Part shown: one piece after another, positions 55,358 to 63,669 of the stretch
How the letters are laid out: each line of letters opens with the position of its first letter
Position numbering within the stretch: position 1 is the first letter of the stretch
NCBI GenBank assembly: GCA_965205915.1
Contig: OZ242191.1
Coordinates: forward strand, 682,001-746,000
Direction: 5' to 3'
Length of the DNA: 64,000 nt
From: VXMO01 sp965205915
Lineage (GTDB): Bacteria > Chloroflexota > Dehalococcoidia > UBA6926
The notes under the pieces: generated by a model
What the model was told of the DNA's origin: nothing
The model's database searches: none
The model's input: the letters and a program-made list of their open reading frames with translations, nothing else
Made by a program: the position numbers and the translations under genes

Positions 55358-56986
55358 GTGACATCGGCAACTCCACAGGTGATCCTTTATGACACTACCC
55401 TGCGTGACGGCACGCAGCAGGAGGGCATCTCCCTCACGCTCAAGGACAAGCTGGACATCACGACCAAGCTGGATGAGCTTGGGATTCACATCATCGAGGG
55501 CGGGTGGCCGTTCTCCAATCCCAAGGATGAGGAATACTTTCAGCGTGTCCGATCGCTGAAACTGAAGACGGCTACGATCGCCGCGTTCGGCTCAACGCGG
55601 CGCGCGGGCGTGACGGCGGAGCAGGACGGCAACCTTCAGGCGCTTATTGCGTCAGAGGCCACCATCATCACACTCGTCGGCAAGACGTGGGACCTGCACG
55701 TGACGGACGTGTTGGAAACCACCCTGGAAGAGAACGTGCTGATGATCAGCGATTCCATATCGTATTTGAAGGGCCTCGGACGAGAGGCGCATTTCGACGC
55801 AGAGCATTTCTTTGACGGCTACGCAGCCAACCCGGACTACGCCATGCAGTGTTTGAAGGCGGCGCAGGACGCGGGCGCGGACGTGATTCATCTTTGCGAC
55901 ACCAATGGCGGCGTTCTGCCGCAACGTCTCGGTGAGGTCGTGGACGCGCTGCGGCAGGTCATTACAGTCCCGCTCGGCATCCACGTCCACAACGACGGCG
56001 ACTTGGCCGTCGCCAACTCCATCACCGCCGTTCAGCACGGCATTGTGCAAGTGCAAGGGACGATCAACGGATACGGCGAGCGGTGCGGGAACGCGAATCT
56101 GTGCTCCATCATTCCCGGTCTGCAGACCAAGATGGGGATTCGCGTCGTGTCGGATGAGCAGCTGAACAAGCTGACGACGGTTGCGCATGAGATCGGCGAG
56201 CTGGTCAATATGGGTCTCAACCCGTCGCAGCCGTACGTTGGCACGCGCGCGTTCACGCACAAGGGCGGGCTGCACGCGGCGGCCGTTGCGAAGGTTGAGC
56301 GCAGCTATGAGCACATGGACCCGAGCACGGTTGGTAACGCGCGGCGGGTTCTGGTATCTGAGCTTTCGGGGCGCAGCAACGTGTTGGCGGCGACAAAGGC
56401 GATGGGCATCGATGTGCCGGCGGACACGGCGCGAACGATCCTGGAGCAGGTGAAGAACGCGGAGGCGGCGGGATTCCAGTACGAGGGCGCGGAGGCGTCG
56501 TTTGAGATGCTCGTTCGACGCGCCATGCCCGACTACACGCCGGTGTTCGTACTCGAGGATTTCATGGCGCTGGTGGAGACGCTGCGACGTCGGCCTTCAC
56601 GACCTGGCGCGAACGGTGACAGCGAGGATTTGCTGTCCGAGGCCATCGTCAAGGTGCGCGTGGGTGAGGAGCAATACCACACGGCGGCAGAGGGAAACGG
56701 GCCGGTGAACGCGCTGGATGAGGCGCTGCGCAAGGCATTGACAACCACGTTCCCGGAGATCGGCGTCGTGCGGCTGACGGACTACAAGGTACGCATCCTG
56801 AACCAGGAGAGCGCGACGGCGGCCACGGTGCGTGTGCTGATCGAATCCACTGACGGCGATCACGTGTGGCGGACCGTCGGGAGCCATACGAATATCATCC
56901 ACGCGTCATGGATGGCGCTGGCGGACTCGCTGGAGTACTGGCTGCTGCACTGGAGCGCAACGGCAAAGGGCAAAGAAGGGGCATAG
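55358..56986 (+). CDS. cimA: (R)-citramalate synthase
   Basis: 542 residues from GTG 55358: QVILYDTTLRDGTQQEGISL, EGGWPFSNPKDEEYFQR, HFFDGYAANPDYAMQCLKAA, VHNDGDLAVANSITAVQHG, NPSQPYVGTRAFTHKGGLHA and a C-terminal regulatory domain. The EGGWP and FTHKGG motifs separate CimA from LeuA and homocitrate synthase. It makes citramalate from pyruvate and acetyl-CoA, giving a threonine-independent route to isoleucine; LeuCD and LeuB can then process the intermediates. Confidence 0.93.
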   Translation: MTSATPQVILYDTTLRDGTQQEGISLTLKDKLDITTKLDELGIHIIEGGWPFSNPKDEEYFQRVRSLKLKTATIAAFGSTRRAGVTAEQDGNLQALIASEATIITLVGKTWDLHVTDVLETTLEENVLMISDSISYLKGLGREAHFDAEHFFDGYAANPDYAMQCLKAAQDAGADVIHLCDTNGGVLPQRLGEVVDALRQVITVPLGIHVHNDGDLAVANSITAVQHGIVQVQGTINGYGERCGNANLCSIIPGLQTKMGIRVVSDEQLNKLTTVAHEIGELVNMGLNPSQPYVGTRAFTHKGGLHAAAVAKVERSYEHMDPSTVGNARRVLVSELSGRSNVLAATKAMGIDVPADTARTILEQVKNAEAAGFQYEGAEASFEMLVRRAMPDYTPVFVLEDFMALVETLRRRPSRPGANGDSEDLLSEAIVKVRVGEEQYHTAAEGNGPVNALDEALRKALTTTFPEIGVVRLTDYKVRILNQESATAATVRVLIESTDGDHVWRTVGSHTNIIHASWMALADSLEYWLLHWSATAKGKEGA

Positions 56987-56988
56987 AA

Positions 56989-57891
56989 TTGGCCCCGCCA
57001 AGCAAGTATTTTCAACGCGGCGACGACGGTGTCGCCCGATTCGTGACCGTCGGCGGCGAGGCCGTCATGGCGGGCATTGAGCGCATGCACTTCTACCGGC
57101 TCACCGGTTCGACGCCGGAAGAGGCGACGGATGAGCAGGTTGAGAGGTTCTTCGCGCTGCGTTCCCAAGAGGACGAGACGGGCGAGCGCGTGACCGAGAA
57201 ACTCGCCGTGGAGTCCGCGACGGACATGGTGACGCGGGAACTCAAGATTATTAACCTGCCGCAGGTGATGGACCCGGGCGACCCGCTAGAACAGGAACTG
57301 AATCAGCCGCCGCTCGCGTCGCCGATGGGTGAGCAAACCGGCGCGCCGCCTCGGCAACAGGCTGCGCGGCCCCTTGATCGCCCTGCCCCGCCGCCGAGCA
57401 CGAGTCCGCTCGGCGCGCCGCCTCGCTACCAGACGGGCGGTGGCGGGTTACCCCCTGCGCCGCGGTATGCGCCGTCGGGCGAACCGAGAGGCATCGGCAC
57501 ACCGGCTCCCCCTCAGCCTGAGCCTGCGCCACCACAGCCTCAGCAGGCCGCTTCCGGCACGCCTCTGAGTCGCTATGTTCGGGCGGATGGCACCGTGTTG
57601 TGGCTACAGACGCCGGACGGAGATGAGCAACGCGTCACCCAATACATGCGGACGCACTTCCTGCGGTTGATCGAGAAGGACATCGAGCAGGCCGACGACT
57701 CGGACATCGAGTTGTGGTTCAAGTCGCAGGGGTCACTTGACGCCGGAACGACCATGCAAGAGGCGCAATCACAGAACATGCTCGCAGAGGCGCTCAAGGC
57801 GGCGGGCAAGCTAAAGCTGAGTGAGTTAGAACTGTTGGAGCAGGTTGTGCAGTCCTGGTTGGTTGCGCGGCGGAGCGAGGGGGGTGGGTAG
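56989..57891 (+). CDS. Hypothetical protein with duplicated ~55-residue domain and Pro-rich linker
   Basis: 300 residues from TTG 56989, two bases after the cimA stop. N-terminal module: YFQRGDDGVARFVTVGGEAV, HFYRLTGSTPEEATDEQVER, FFALRSQ. C-terminal module: YVRADGTVLWLQTPDGDEQR, THFLRLIEKDIEQADDSDIE, LWFKSQ. The two align over their whole length. Between them is a ~110-residue linker rich in Pro, Gln and Ala (PAPPPSTSPLGAPP, PPQPEPAPPQPQQ). No membrane segment, no known family. It may be co-transcribed with cimA, but nothing ties it to amino acid synthesis. Confidence 0.65.
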   Translation: MAPPSKYFQRGDDGVARFVTVGGEAVMAGIERMHFYRLTGSTPEEATDEQVERFFALRSQEDETGERVTEKLAVESATDMVTRELKIINLPQVMDPGDPLEQELNQPPLASPMGEQTGAPPRQQAARPLDRPAPPPSTSPLGAPPRYQTGGGGLPPAPRYAPSGEPRGIGTPAPPQPEPAPPQPQQAASGTPLSRYVRADGTVLWLQTPDGDEQRVTQYMRTHFLRLIEKDIEQADDSDIELWFKSQGSLDAGTTMQEAQSQNMLAEALKAAGKLKLSELELLEQVVQSWLVARRSEGGG

Positions 57892-57918
57892 ATTCCTCGG
57901 CTGCGCTCGGAATGACAC
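57892..57918. repeat. GATTCCTCGGCTGCGCTCGGAATGACACG repeat
   Basis: Single copy of the class seen also at 28960, 33480 and 45163. It begins at the stop codon of the preceding gene. Confidence 0.7.
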
Positions 57919-57965
57919 GTAGCTCTTGCCACCCGGGGTTAGAATAGGGCATATGTGGGTGTGCT

Positions 57966-58571
57966 ATGTATGATGCAAGATTAATTGCGAATGAGTTCAT
58001 CCAGCGTGGATTGGACGAGGGGCGTCCCCTCACCCCTTTGCATGTTCAGAAGCTGGTTTACTTTGCCCATGCCCGGCTATTGGCCTTCTACAAGAAGCCT
58101 CTGATTAAGCAGACGTTTGAGGCATGGGAGCATGGGCCTGTCGTTCGTGCTCTATACGATGACTTAAAGTCCTATGGGGCGCAAGGAGTAACTGAGGTCA
58201 TTCCATTGCGCGAAGAAGAACAGGCACTGATTCAAGATCACGGCGCAATCGACTGGTGCTATAAGACCTATGGCCACGTTGGCGCATTGACGCTCTCCGA
58301 TCTAACGCACTCGCCAGACGGCCCTTGGGCACATACACGCAGGAACGCGATAATCTCTAACGACAAGATTCGCGAATACTACGCCGAACCATGGATTGCC
58401 GAAGAGCGGGATTTTGTTGCGAGGGTAAGCAGGCACCCAGAGATAGTTGCCGGGTATCTGCAGTCCCTGGACGATTTCGAGAACGGCCGATACTATACCG
58501 CCTCCAGCCCTGAGGAGATGCTGGAACAAATCAAGAAGCGTCGAGAAGAGCGTGACGCAGAGGGCTCCTGA
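57966..58571 (+). CDS. Panacea-domain (DUF4065/SocA-like) protein, probable antitoxin
   Basis: 201 residues: MYDARLIANEFIQRGLDEGR, PLTPLHVQKLVYFAHARLLA, QTFEAWEHGPVVRALYDDLK. The LxVQKLVYFAH and FEAWxHGPVxxxLY motifs define Panacea (formerly DUF4065), an antitoxin domain found with many unrelated toxins. The next gene overlaps its end by 20 bp, as expected for a bicistronic module. Confidence 0.85.
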   Translation: MYDARLIANEFIQRGLDEGRPLTPLHVQKLVYFAHARLLAFYKKPLIKQTFEAWEHGPVVRALYDDLKSYGAQGVTEVIPLREEEQALIQDHGAIDWCYKTYGHVGALTLSDLTHSPDGPWAHTRRNAIISNDKIREYYAEPWIAEERDFVARVSRHPEIVAGYLQSLDDFENGRYYTASSPEEMLEQIKKRREERDAEGS

Positions 58572-58854
58572 ACTCAGGTTGACAAGTGCTGTTGAAGAAA
58601 CGCTGGCGCAAGCGGGCTATGCCGACGCCGTAACCGTCCTGTTCTCTCTCCTCTTTGACCCTGCCGTTGACGACGTATACAAGCGCCGTCTCGATCACTT
58701 TCCGTATCGTAGGGGAACGCGAGAGTTGAGCGATGATTCGTGGTACGTGATTTACTCAGTGGACGGCGCCGGGAATGTGATGGTCTACCAGATGTTTCCG
58801 CGAAATTACATTGACCAATTGCCTGTTTGGGATGAACGACGGCCACTCCAATGA
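58552..58854 (+). CDS. Small protein paired with Panacea antitoxin, candidate toxin
   Basis: 100 residues from GTG 58552, overlapping the Panacea gene by 20 bp. Seen: RLTSAVEETLAQAGYADAVT, YKRRLDHFPYRRGTRELSDD and SWYVIYSVDGAGNVMVYQMF. No family recognised; the small size and the basic-aromatic C-terminal beta region recall RelE/ParE-like toxins only loosely. The toxin role is inferred from position. Confidence 0.6.
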   Translation: MTQRAPELRLTSAVEETLAQAGYADAVTVLFSLLFDPAVDDVYKRRLDHFPYRRGTRELSDDSWYVIYSVDGAGNVMVYQMFPRNYIDQLPVWDERRPLQ

Positions 58855-58878
58855 CGTAAGTGGGTTCGGCAGCGCACC

Positions 58879-59232
58879 CTACGTTTTTTGCCACGGCCTC
58901 GTTGGGGGGAGGGACGCGGCTAGTGTGGCGATTAGGAAGCCGGGGATTAGCAGGACGCCAGTCGTCGTTAGGGTGCTGAAGATGATGACGATGAGGGCGA
59001 ATGCGCCGAAGATCATCGTCGGGAGGCCGTCTACTTTGTCCTGCGTGCGACGGAATGCGCCGACGAGGACGGCGAGGAATGCCAGCGCGCCAATGGTGAC
59101 TACGGCCACGAATGGCACGACGGTATCGTCGATGAAGAGTTCAGGAACGACGATTACCCGATACCAGATGGCGGTGGCGGCGAGGGTTATCCAGCCGATG
59201 GCGGCGGCGATGGCGGCGGTGATGAGGCACAT
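58879..59232 (-). CDS. Small integral membrane protein
   Basis: 117 residues with about four helices: ITAAIAAAIGWITLAATAIW, VVPFVAVVTIGALAFLAVLV, FGAFALIVIIFSTLTT and VLLIPGFLIATLAA. No family recognised. The ATG (MCLITA) lies in a 26-bp sequence that is repeated at 59472-59497, where it carries the stop codon of the JAMM gene. Before the array was inserted the JAMM stop and this start were probably one TGATG overlap, so the genes were once coupled. Confidence 0.65.
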   Translation of the reverse strand: MCLITAAIAAAIGWITLAATAIWYRVIVVPELFIDDTVVPFVAVVTIGALAFLAVLVGAFRRTQDKVDGLPTMIFGAFALIVIIFSTLTTTGVLLIPGFLIATLAASLPPTRPWQKT

Positions 59233-59497
59233 CAGGCGGGCGTCCCCGGGTGTGCGAGCGCCACGACCCTATCCTGGCACAATGCGTACTGGATTCCCGC
59301 TTTCGCGGGAATGACGGGGGTAGGGGCGGGAATGACGGGGGTAGGGGCGGGAATGACGGGGGTAGGGGCGGGAATGACGGGGGTAGGGGCGGGAATGACG
59401 GGGGTAGGGGCGGGAATGACGGGGGTAGGGGCGGGAATGACGGGGGTGGGGGCGGGATTGACGGGGGTGGGGGCGGTGATGAGGCACATCAGGCGGG
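59215..59497. repeat. Tandem 21-bp array flanked by 26-bp direct repeats
   Basis: Flanks: GGCGGTGATGAGGCACATCA-GGCGGG at 59215-59240 and 59472-59497. Inside: a TTCCCGCTTTCGCGGGAA palindrome and then eight units of GGGAATGACGGGGGTAGGGGC or close variants (59305-59471). The flanking duplication and the gene structure on either side point to insertion of the array into a stop/start overlap. The open frames through it are not genes. Confidence 0.9.
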
Positions 59498-59917
59498 GTC
59501 CGGGGTTGGGGTTTCCGGGACGAGGAGTTCGTGTTCTTCGACGTCATCGTCGGTGATGGTGAAGGCGCGGACGACGGGGGCATCCTTGTTCTGCAGGGAG
59601 ACGATCAGGTAGTAGGAATCGCGCCACGCGGCGAGGTTGCGATCCGTCTGGGAGGGGAACGCCTGCGTGCGCGTGTGGGAATGATAGAAGCCCCACATGT
59701 CCCAGCCCTGCTCTTCCGATTCCTTGTAAATGGTGTAGAACTCTTGCGGATCCATGTTGTAGCGGAATGGGCTGGCCTCCGCATTGGTCACGCGGCGGAG
59801 GGCGACGACGTGGCCGTCCTTGCCGAGGAGGACGCCGCAACATTCGTTGGGGTCATCCTGGCGGGCATGGGCGATCATTTCGTCGATGCATTCCCGGGTT
59901 ATTTCAAGGACTGCCAT
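59489..59917 (-). CDS. JAMM/MPN-type metallopeptidase (M67)
   Basis: 142 residues from ATG 59917 (GGAG seven bases upstream; ATG 59929 is possible). Motifs: ITRECIDEMIAHARQDDPNE, CCGVLLGKDG, and the zinc site GFYHSHTRTQAFPSQTD (H-x-H-x7-S-x2-D) with the upstream Glu. Bacterial JAMM proteins of this length remove C-terminal residues from sulphur-carrier proteins of ThiS/MoaD type in cysteine or cofactor synthesis. No sulphur-carrier gene is adjacent. It follows selD by 21 bp and is likely co-transcribed with it. Confidence 0.88.
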   Translation of the reverse strand: MAVLEITRECIDEMIAHARQDDPNECCGVLLGKDGHVVALRRVTNAEASPFRYNMDPQEFYTIYKESEEQGWDMWGFYHSHTRTQAFPSQTDRNLAAWRDSYYLIVSLQNKDAPVVRAFTITDDDVEEHELLVPETPTPDPA

Positions 59918-59938
59918 GGGGTACTCCATACAGGGGGG

Positions 59939-60979
59939 TTAGGGATGGACGTTGATTTCGCGCCGTTCGGTGGCGTGGCCGATGACGTGGGCGGGAGTGT
60001 TGCGGGTTTGGAGGGCGGTCAGGAGGGCGTCGAGTCGGTCGGCTGGGACGGCGATTAGGAGGCCGCCGGAGGTCTGGGCGTCCATGAGCATGATGCGGCC
60101 TGCCTCGGTGATCTCAGGGTGCCAGTTCACGGAGTCCTCGATCCATATGCGGTTGCGGCCGGTGCCGCCGGGCACGAATCCGCGGTCGATCATTTCCCAC
60201 GCCGCCGGAATCGTTGGCGTGTCAGAAAGAGACAGGGTTGCGCCGACGTTGCTGCCGTCCAACATTCCCCTGAGGTGGCCGAGCAGGCCGAAGCCGGTGA
60301 TGTCCGTGCAGGCGTTGACGCCCACTTCGACCATCGCTTCGGAGGCGTCGCGATTGAGTTGGGCCATGATGGCGACGACTTCCGCAAGGGTTGTGTCGTC
60401 CAGCGCGCCGTTCTTGTGGGCGGTCGTGAGGACTCCGGAGCCGAGCGGCTTTGTGAGAACGAAGGCGTCGCCGGGCTTTACGCCGACATTGGCGACCTGA
60501 TGGCCGGGTTGAACGATGCCGGTCACGGAGAGGCCATACTTGGGCTCAGGGTCTTCGATGGTGTGGCCGCCGGCGATGATGGTTCCCGCCTCCGCCGCCT
60601 TATCCGCGCCGCCCTTCAGGATGCGGCCAAGGATGTCCTTATCGAGTTCGTCGGGAAACGCGACCACGTTCAGGGCGATGACGGGGTGACCGCCCATGGC
60701 GTAGACATCGCTGAGCGCGTTGGCTGCGGCGATCGCGCCGTAGTCGTATGGGTCATCGACGACGGGCGGAAAGAAATCGATGGTTTGGATAAGGGCAATA
60801 TCGTCGGTCAGGCGGTAGACGGCGGCGTCATCGCCTGTGGAGATGCCGACCAGGAGGTTGGGGTCGGTGACGGGGGGGAGGTTGCGCAGGACCTGCGCGA
60901 GCTCGGCGGGGCCGAGTTTGGCCGCTCAACCGGCGCAATGGGACAGGCTGGTCAGTCGGACGTGCTCCGATGTTGACAT
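59939..60979 (-). CDS. selD: Selenide, water dikinase containing selenocysteine
   Basis: 346 residues if the TGA at 60926-60928 is read as Sec18. N-terminus from ATG 60979: MSTSEHVRLTSLSHCAG, TGA, then AAKLGPAELAQVLRNLP in the same frame, ISTGDDAAVYRLTDDIALIQ and TIDFFPPVVDDPYDYGAIAA. Later FVLTKPLGSGVLTTAHK, ACTDITGFGLLGHLRGM and DAQTSGGLLIAVP. The catalytic position is Cys or Sec in known SelD proteins, and the GUAAK context is typical. A perfect hairpin CTCGGC-CCC-GCCGAG begins nine bases after the TGA and could be a bacterial SECIS. It makes selenophosphate from selenide and ATP. GGGAGG precedes the start; a -10-like TATACT lies at 61064-61069. A decayed copy of the 5' end is at 63359-63491. 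Confidence 0.94.
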
Positions 60980-61153
60980 GATGCCCTATCCTCCCTTGCC
61001 ACGCGACGCGCAGATGCTAGCCGGATGCGTTCCGACCGGCGCGCGCAATAAACACCTACAGAAAGTATAGCGGGACGAAACGTCCGGCGAGTGTTTCGGC
61101 AAATTGAAGGGCCGTGAATGCAGGCAGAAAGGCTCAGATGGGGTGGGGCTGCC

Positions 61154-63190
61154 TCAGCAGGGGTCTGTTCTGTGCCTATATGTCGCTGTCGTTTCCACGG
61201 TAGTTGTCAGATCCGTGTCAGAGGCGGCGTCTGCGAGAAACCGCTCATCGATTGACCGCACCTGGATGGTGTACACGGCCGCGTTGATTAGATTCTCCCG
61301 CAACACAAACGATCGTGCGATACCCCCCCCGCGCACTGTCTGCCATCCCTCCGATGATCTCTGAGCCGTGTAGTCCGCCGGATTGAATGGCGAATAGCGA
61401 TATTGGAAGTCGGTCGGTTCTCGAATCCCGATGCCGGGCACGAACGTCCAGCTTACTGTCAGGACGCCGGATGCCACGTTGGCAGTAAGTCCCTCCGGCG
61501 AGGAAAGGTTGATGGCCTCCTGCACTTCCGGCGTTTGCTTGTTCGCAAATCTGGTGATTGACTTCGGTTCACCGTCCTCCAGTTCTACAGTGGACACGTA
61601 AGCGACCCCTACCTGGATGTACTTGCCAACGTCAACGCTGCTGAGTTCGTACCTCCCCAACGTTTCGCCGAGGATTTCGTCTTCGAAGTTGCCGTTCGCA
61701 TCCACATATATCCACTGGAACGCGAAGGCTCGATCGAGCGGGAGATCCTCATAGAACATGAGGTCGGTGTTGGCAACAAGGGTTTGTTCAGCATACGGGC
61801 CCCGTTCAGGCCCAAACGGCCACGTGATGTCCGGCCCCCATGTAATGGGCGGTCTGGAGCCACTCAGTGTTTCTACAGTGCCGTTGAAGTCCTCAAAGTA
61901 CACCTCCAAGGTCAACGGCGATCCAATATCGTCGGTGGTGATCGTGTATTCCGCTGACTCCGCGCCGGGGATCGGAATCAGATCCGGCGACGTACCCCTG
62001 TGCCACTGATACGTGTACACGAAACCGCCTGGGGGCAAGCCATCCGCGTCCTTCACGTCCGCCAGATCAGAAGTGAGCACCTGGCGGTTCCGATAGATAG
62101 TGACAGTCCCCGTGGCAGGCCGATTCAGCGTCGGCGGTGGAGGGGGCGGGTCAGTGGCTGGGCCATCGATTATTTTGAGGAGGCCGTCCTCCAACCCACT
62201 GGTGGTAGACAAAAGAATAGCGCCGGATATCTTACTAATTTGAAAGTCAAAGCCGACCACCTCAAACTCAGCTTCATTGTCATCCGGGGCAGCGCTATGC
62301 ACAATCCTGTCGGCAGGGACATTCAGGGTGAAGACGATCTCCCTGCTGCCTACGTTCAAATCCCTGCTAACTTTAAACTTGCTGGGACTCGTATGGTCAT
62401 CCACTGACGATATCAAAACCTCGCCTTCGGTGACCCATGGTAGGTCAGGCTCCTCCCGGCAACAATACCCAGCATGGAACAGACTAACCGTGATAAGGGC
62501 AGGGTAAGGGTAAGGAACCTCAGAGTCCTCAAGAGTCAACTTCAGCTTTGCTGATTCGCCTTCAGTTATGGAATCAATTTCCATCCCGTCCGCGTCCTCA
62601 ATAGTCAAAATGTACGTTTTGGTCTTCGCAGTCGTGACTTCCCTTGGTATGGTCGCGGAGCCATACTCACCGTTGCATTTTGCTCTCACGTGGTAGTCGT
62701 ATGTTGTGAGCGGCTCGAGATCAGAGATCCAGTGCAATACGGTCCAGCCTTCGTCTTCTTTGTAAAGATTAGCCTTCTTACCGCTGTCTGGCACCGCTTC
62801 CCACGACACGTCCGACCAAGCCTGCGTGGCCAGTTTCAGTTGGAACTCATATTCCGGGTCGGTAGTCGGGGGCACCACCATGACCCATTCGGTGGTGGTG
62901 ACAAACTCGGAGGTTTCGGGGTCTTGTTCTGTGAATGACAACAGATGTCTCTCACGAATATACCCTATTGTGAACTCGATCCCTTCATGAACCCCGAAAT
63001 ATGAAGTAATGGTCGGATCAAAACAGCGGTCCTGCGCAAACGCGACGGGGCGCTGTCCCGGCGATTGCTGATCCATGTCCGACGCCACCGGCGCCACGAG
63101 CGCCACGAGTGCCACAACGGCCAGCAGTACTATCCTCACGCCCGGAGCCAAATAAAGTATCCTTACCACTATTGACCATACCTCACGCAA
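61154..63190 (-). CDS. Secreted FN3/Ig-like repeat protein, paralogue E
   Basis: 678 residues. A hydrophobic signal region (GVRIVLLAVVALVALVAP) is followed by an N-terminal part different from paralogues A-D, with an FN3-like domain (WTVLHWISDLEPLTTYDYHV) and a Calx-beta-like block (TEGESAKLKLTLEDSE ... VNVGSREIVFTLNVP-type, read as LNVGSREIVFTLNVP). A Pro run (DPPPPPPTLNRPATGTVTIY) precedes modules matching the family (AEYTITTDDIGSPLTLEVYF, ELSSVDVGKYIQVGVAY, FANKQTPEV). The C-terminal FN3 is PTDFQYRYSPFNPADYTAQR ... NAAVYTIQVRS, ending YRHRTDPC. Likely exported; no enzyme motif. A second copy of its 3' end starts at 63670. Confidence 0.78.
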   Translation of the reverse strand: MREVWSIVVRILYLAPGVRIVLLAVVALVALVAPVASDMDQQSPGQRPVAFAQDRCFDPTITSYFGVHEGIEFTIGYIRERHLLSFTEQDPETSEFVTTTEWVMVVPPTTDPEYEFQLKLATQAWSDVSWEAVPDSGKKANLYKEDEGWTVLHWISDLEPLTTYDYHVRAKCNGEYGSATIPREVTTAKTKTYILTIEDADGMEIDSITEGESAKLKLTLEDSEVPYPYPALITVSLFHAGYCCREEPDLPWVTEGEVLISSVDDHTSPSKFKVSRDLNVGSREIVFTLNVPADRIVHSAAPDDNEAEFEVVGFDFQISKISGAILLSTTSGLEDGLLKIIDGPATDPPPPPPTLNRPATGTVTIYRNRQVLTSDLADVKDADGLPPGGFVYTYQWHRGTSPDLIPIPGAESAEYTITTDDIGSPLTLEVYFEDFNGTVETLSGSRPPITWGPDITWPFGPERGPYAEQTLVANTDLMFYEDLPLDRAFAFQWIYVDANGNFEDEILGETLGRYELSSVDVGKYIQVGVAYVSTVELEDGEPKSITRFANKQTPEVQEAINLSSPEGLTANVASGVLTVSWTFVPGIGIREPTDFQYRYSPFNPADYTAQRSSEGWQTVRGGGIARSFVLRENLINAAVYTIQVRSIDERFLADAASDTDLTTTVETTATYRHRTDPC

Positions 63191-63358
63191 TACTTTCCTA
63201 TCGCTCCGATCATTATAGACCTACCAGAGAACATCGTACTTGAAATGTTCTGTCGAAAAGTACCGGTGTTTCGCAAATGAGCGCCCGGACAGAAGCCTCA
63301 AAGACGCCCCACCCACACCAGCGTCCCCCTACCTAAAGGCTTGCCGTTACGTCAGGGG

Positions 63359-63491
63359 GTGTAGATACCGACCAACAGGTTGGGACCGGTGATGGGGGGT
63401 GAGGTTGCGGAGAACCTGCGCGAGCTCGGCAGGGCCGAGTTTGGCCGCTCAACCGGCGCAATGGGACAGGCCCGCGCTCCGATGTTGGCAT
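63359..63491 (-). pseudogene. selD 5' fragment (dead copy)
   Basis: From ATG 63491 it reads MPTSE like selD, then loses 11 bases so the frame shifts before the Sec site. The TGA with its hairpin (CTCGGC-CCT-GCCGAG) is still visible. Only about 43 codons are present. The -10-like TATACT of the functional copy is changed here (AGTATAG to AGCATGG). Confidence 0.88.
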
Positions 63492-63669
63492 GATGCCCTA
63501 CCCTCCCTTGCCGCGCGGCGCGCAGATGCTAGCCGGATGCGTTCCGACCGGCGCGCGCAATAGACATCCGCAGAAAGCATGGAGGGACGAAACGTCCGGC
63601 GAGTGTTTCGGCAAATGCCCTGATTGGCCGTGAATGCAGGCGGAAAGGCTCAGATGGGGTGGGGCCGCC

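Noticed and set aside
59232..59489. Open frame with eight PAPTPVI repeats
   Set aside because: Translation of the 21-bp array; its MCLITA start is only the duplicated flank of the real membrane gene.
59939..60697. SelD starting at an internal Met (MGGHPVIALN)
   Set aside because: The N-terminal catalytic part is present upstream in the same frame, interrupted only by the Sec TGA.
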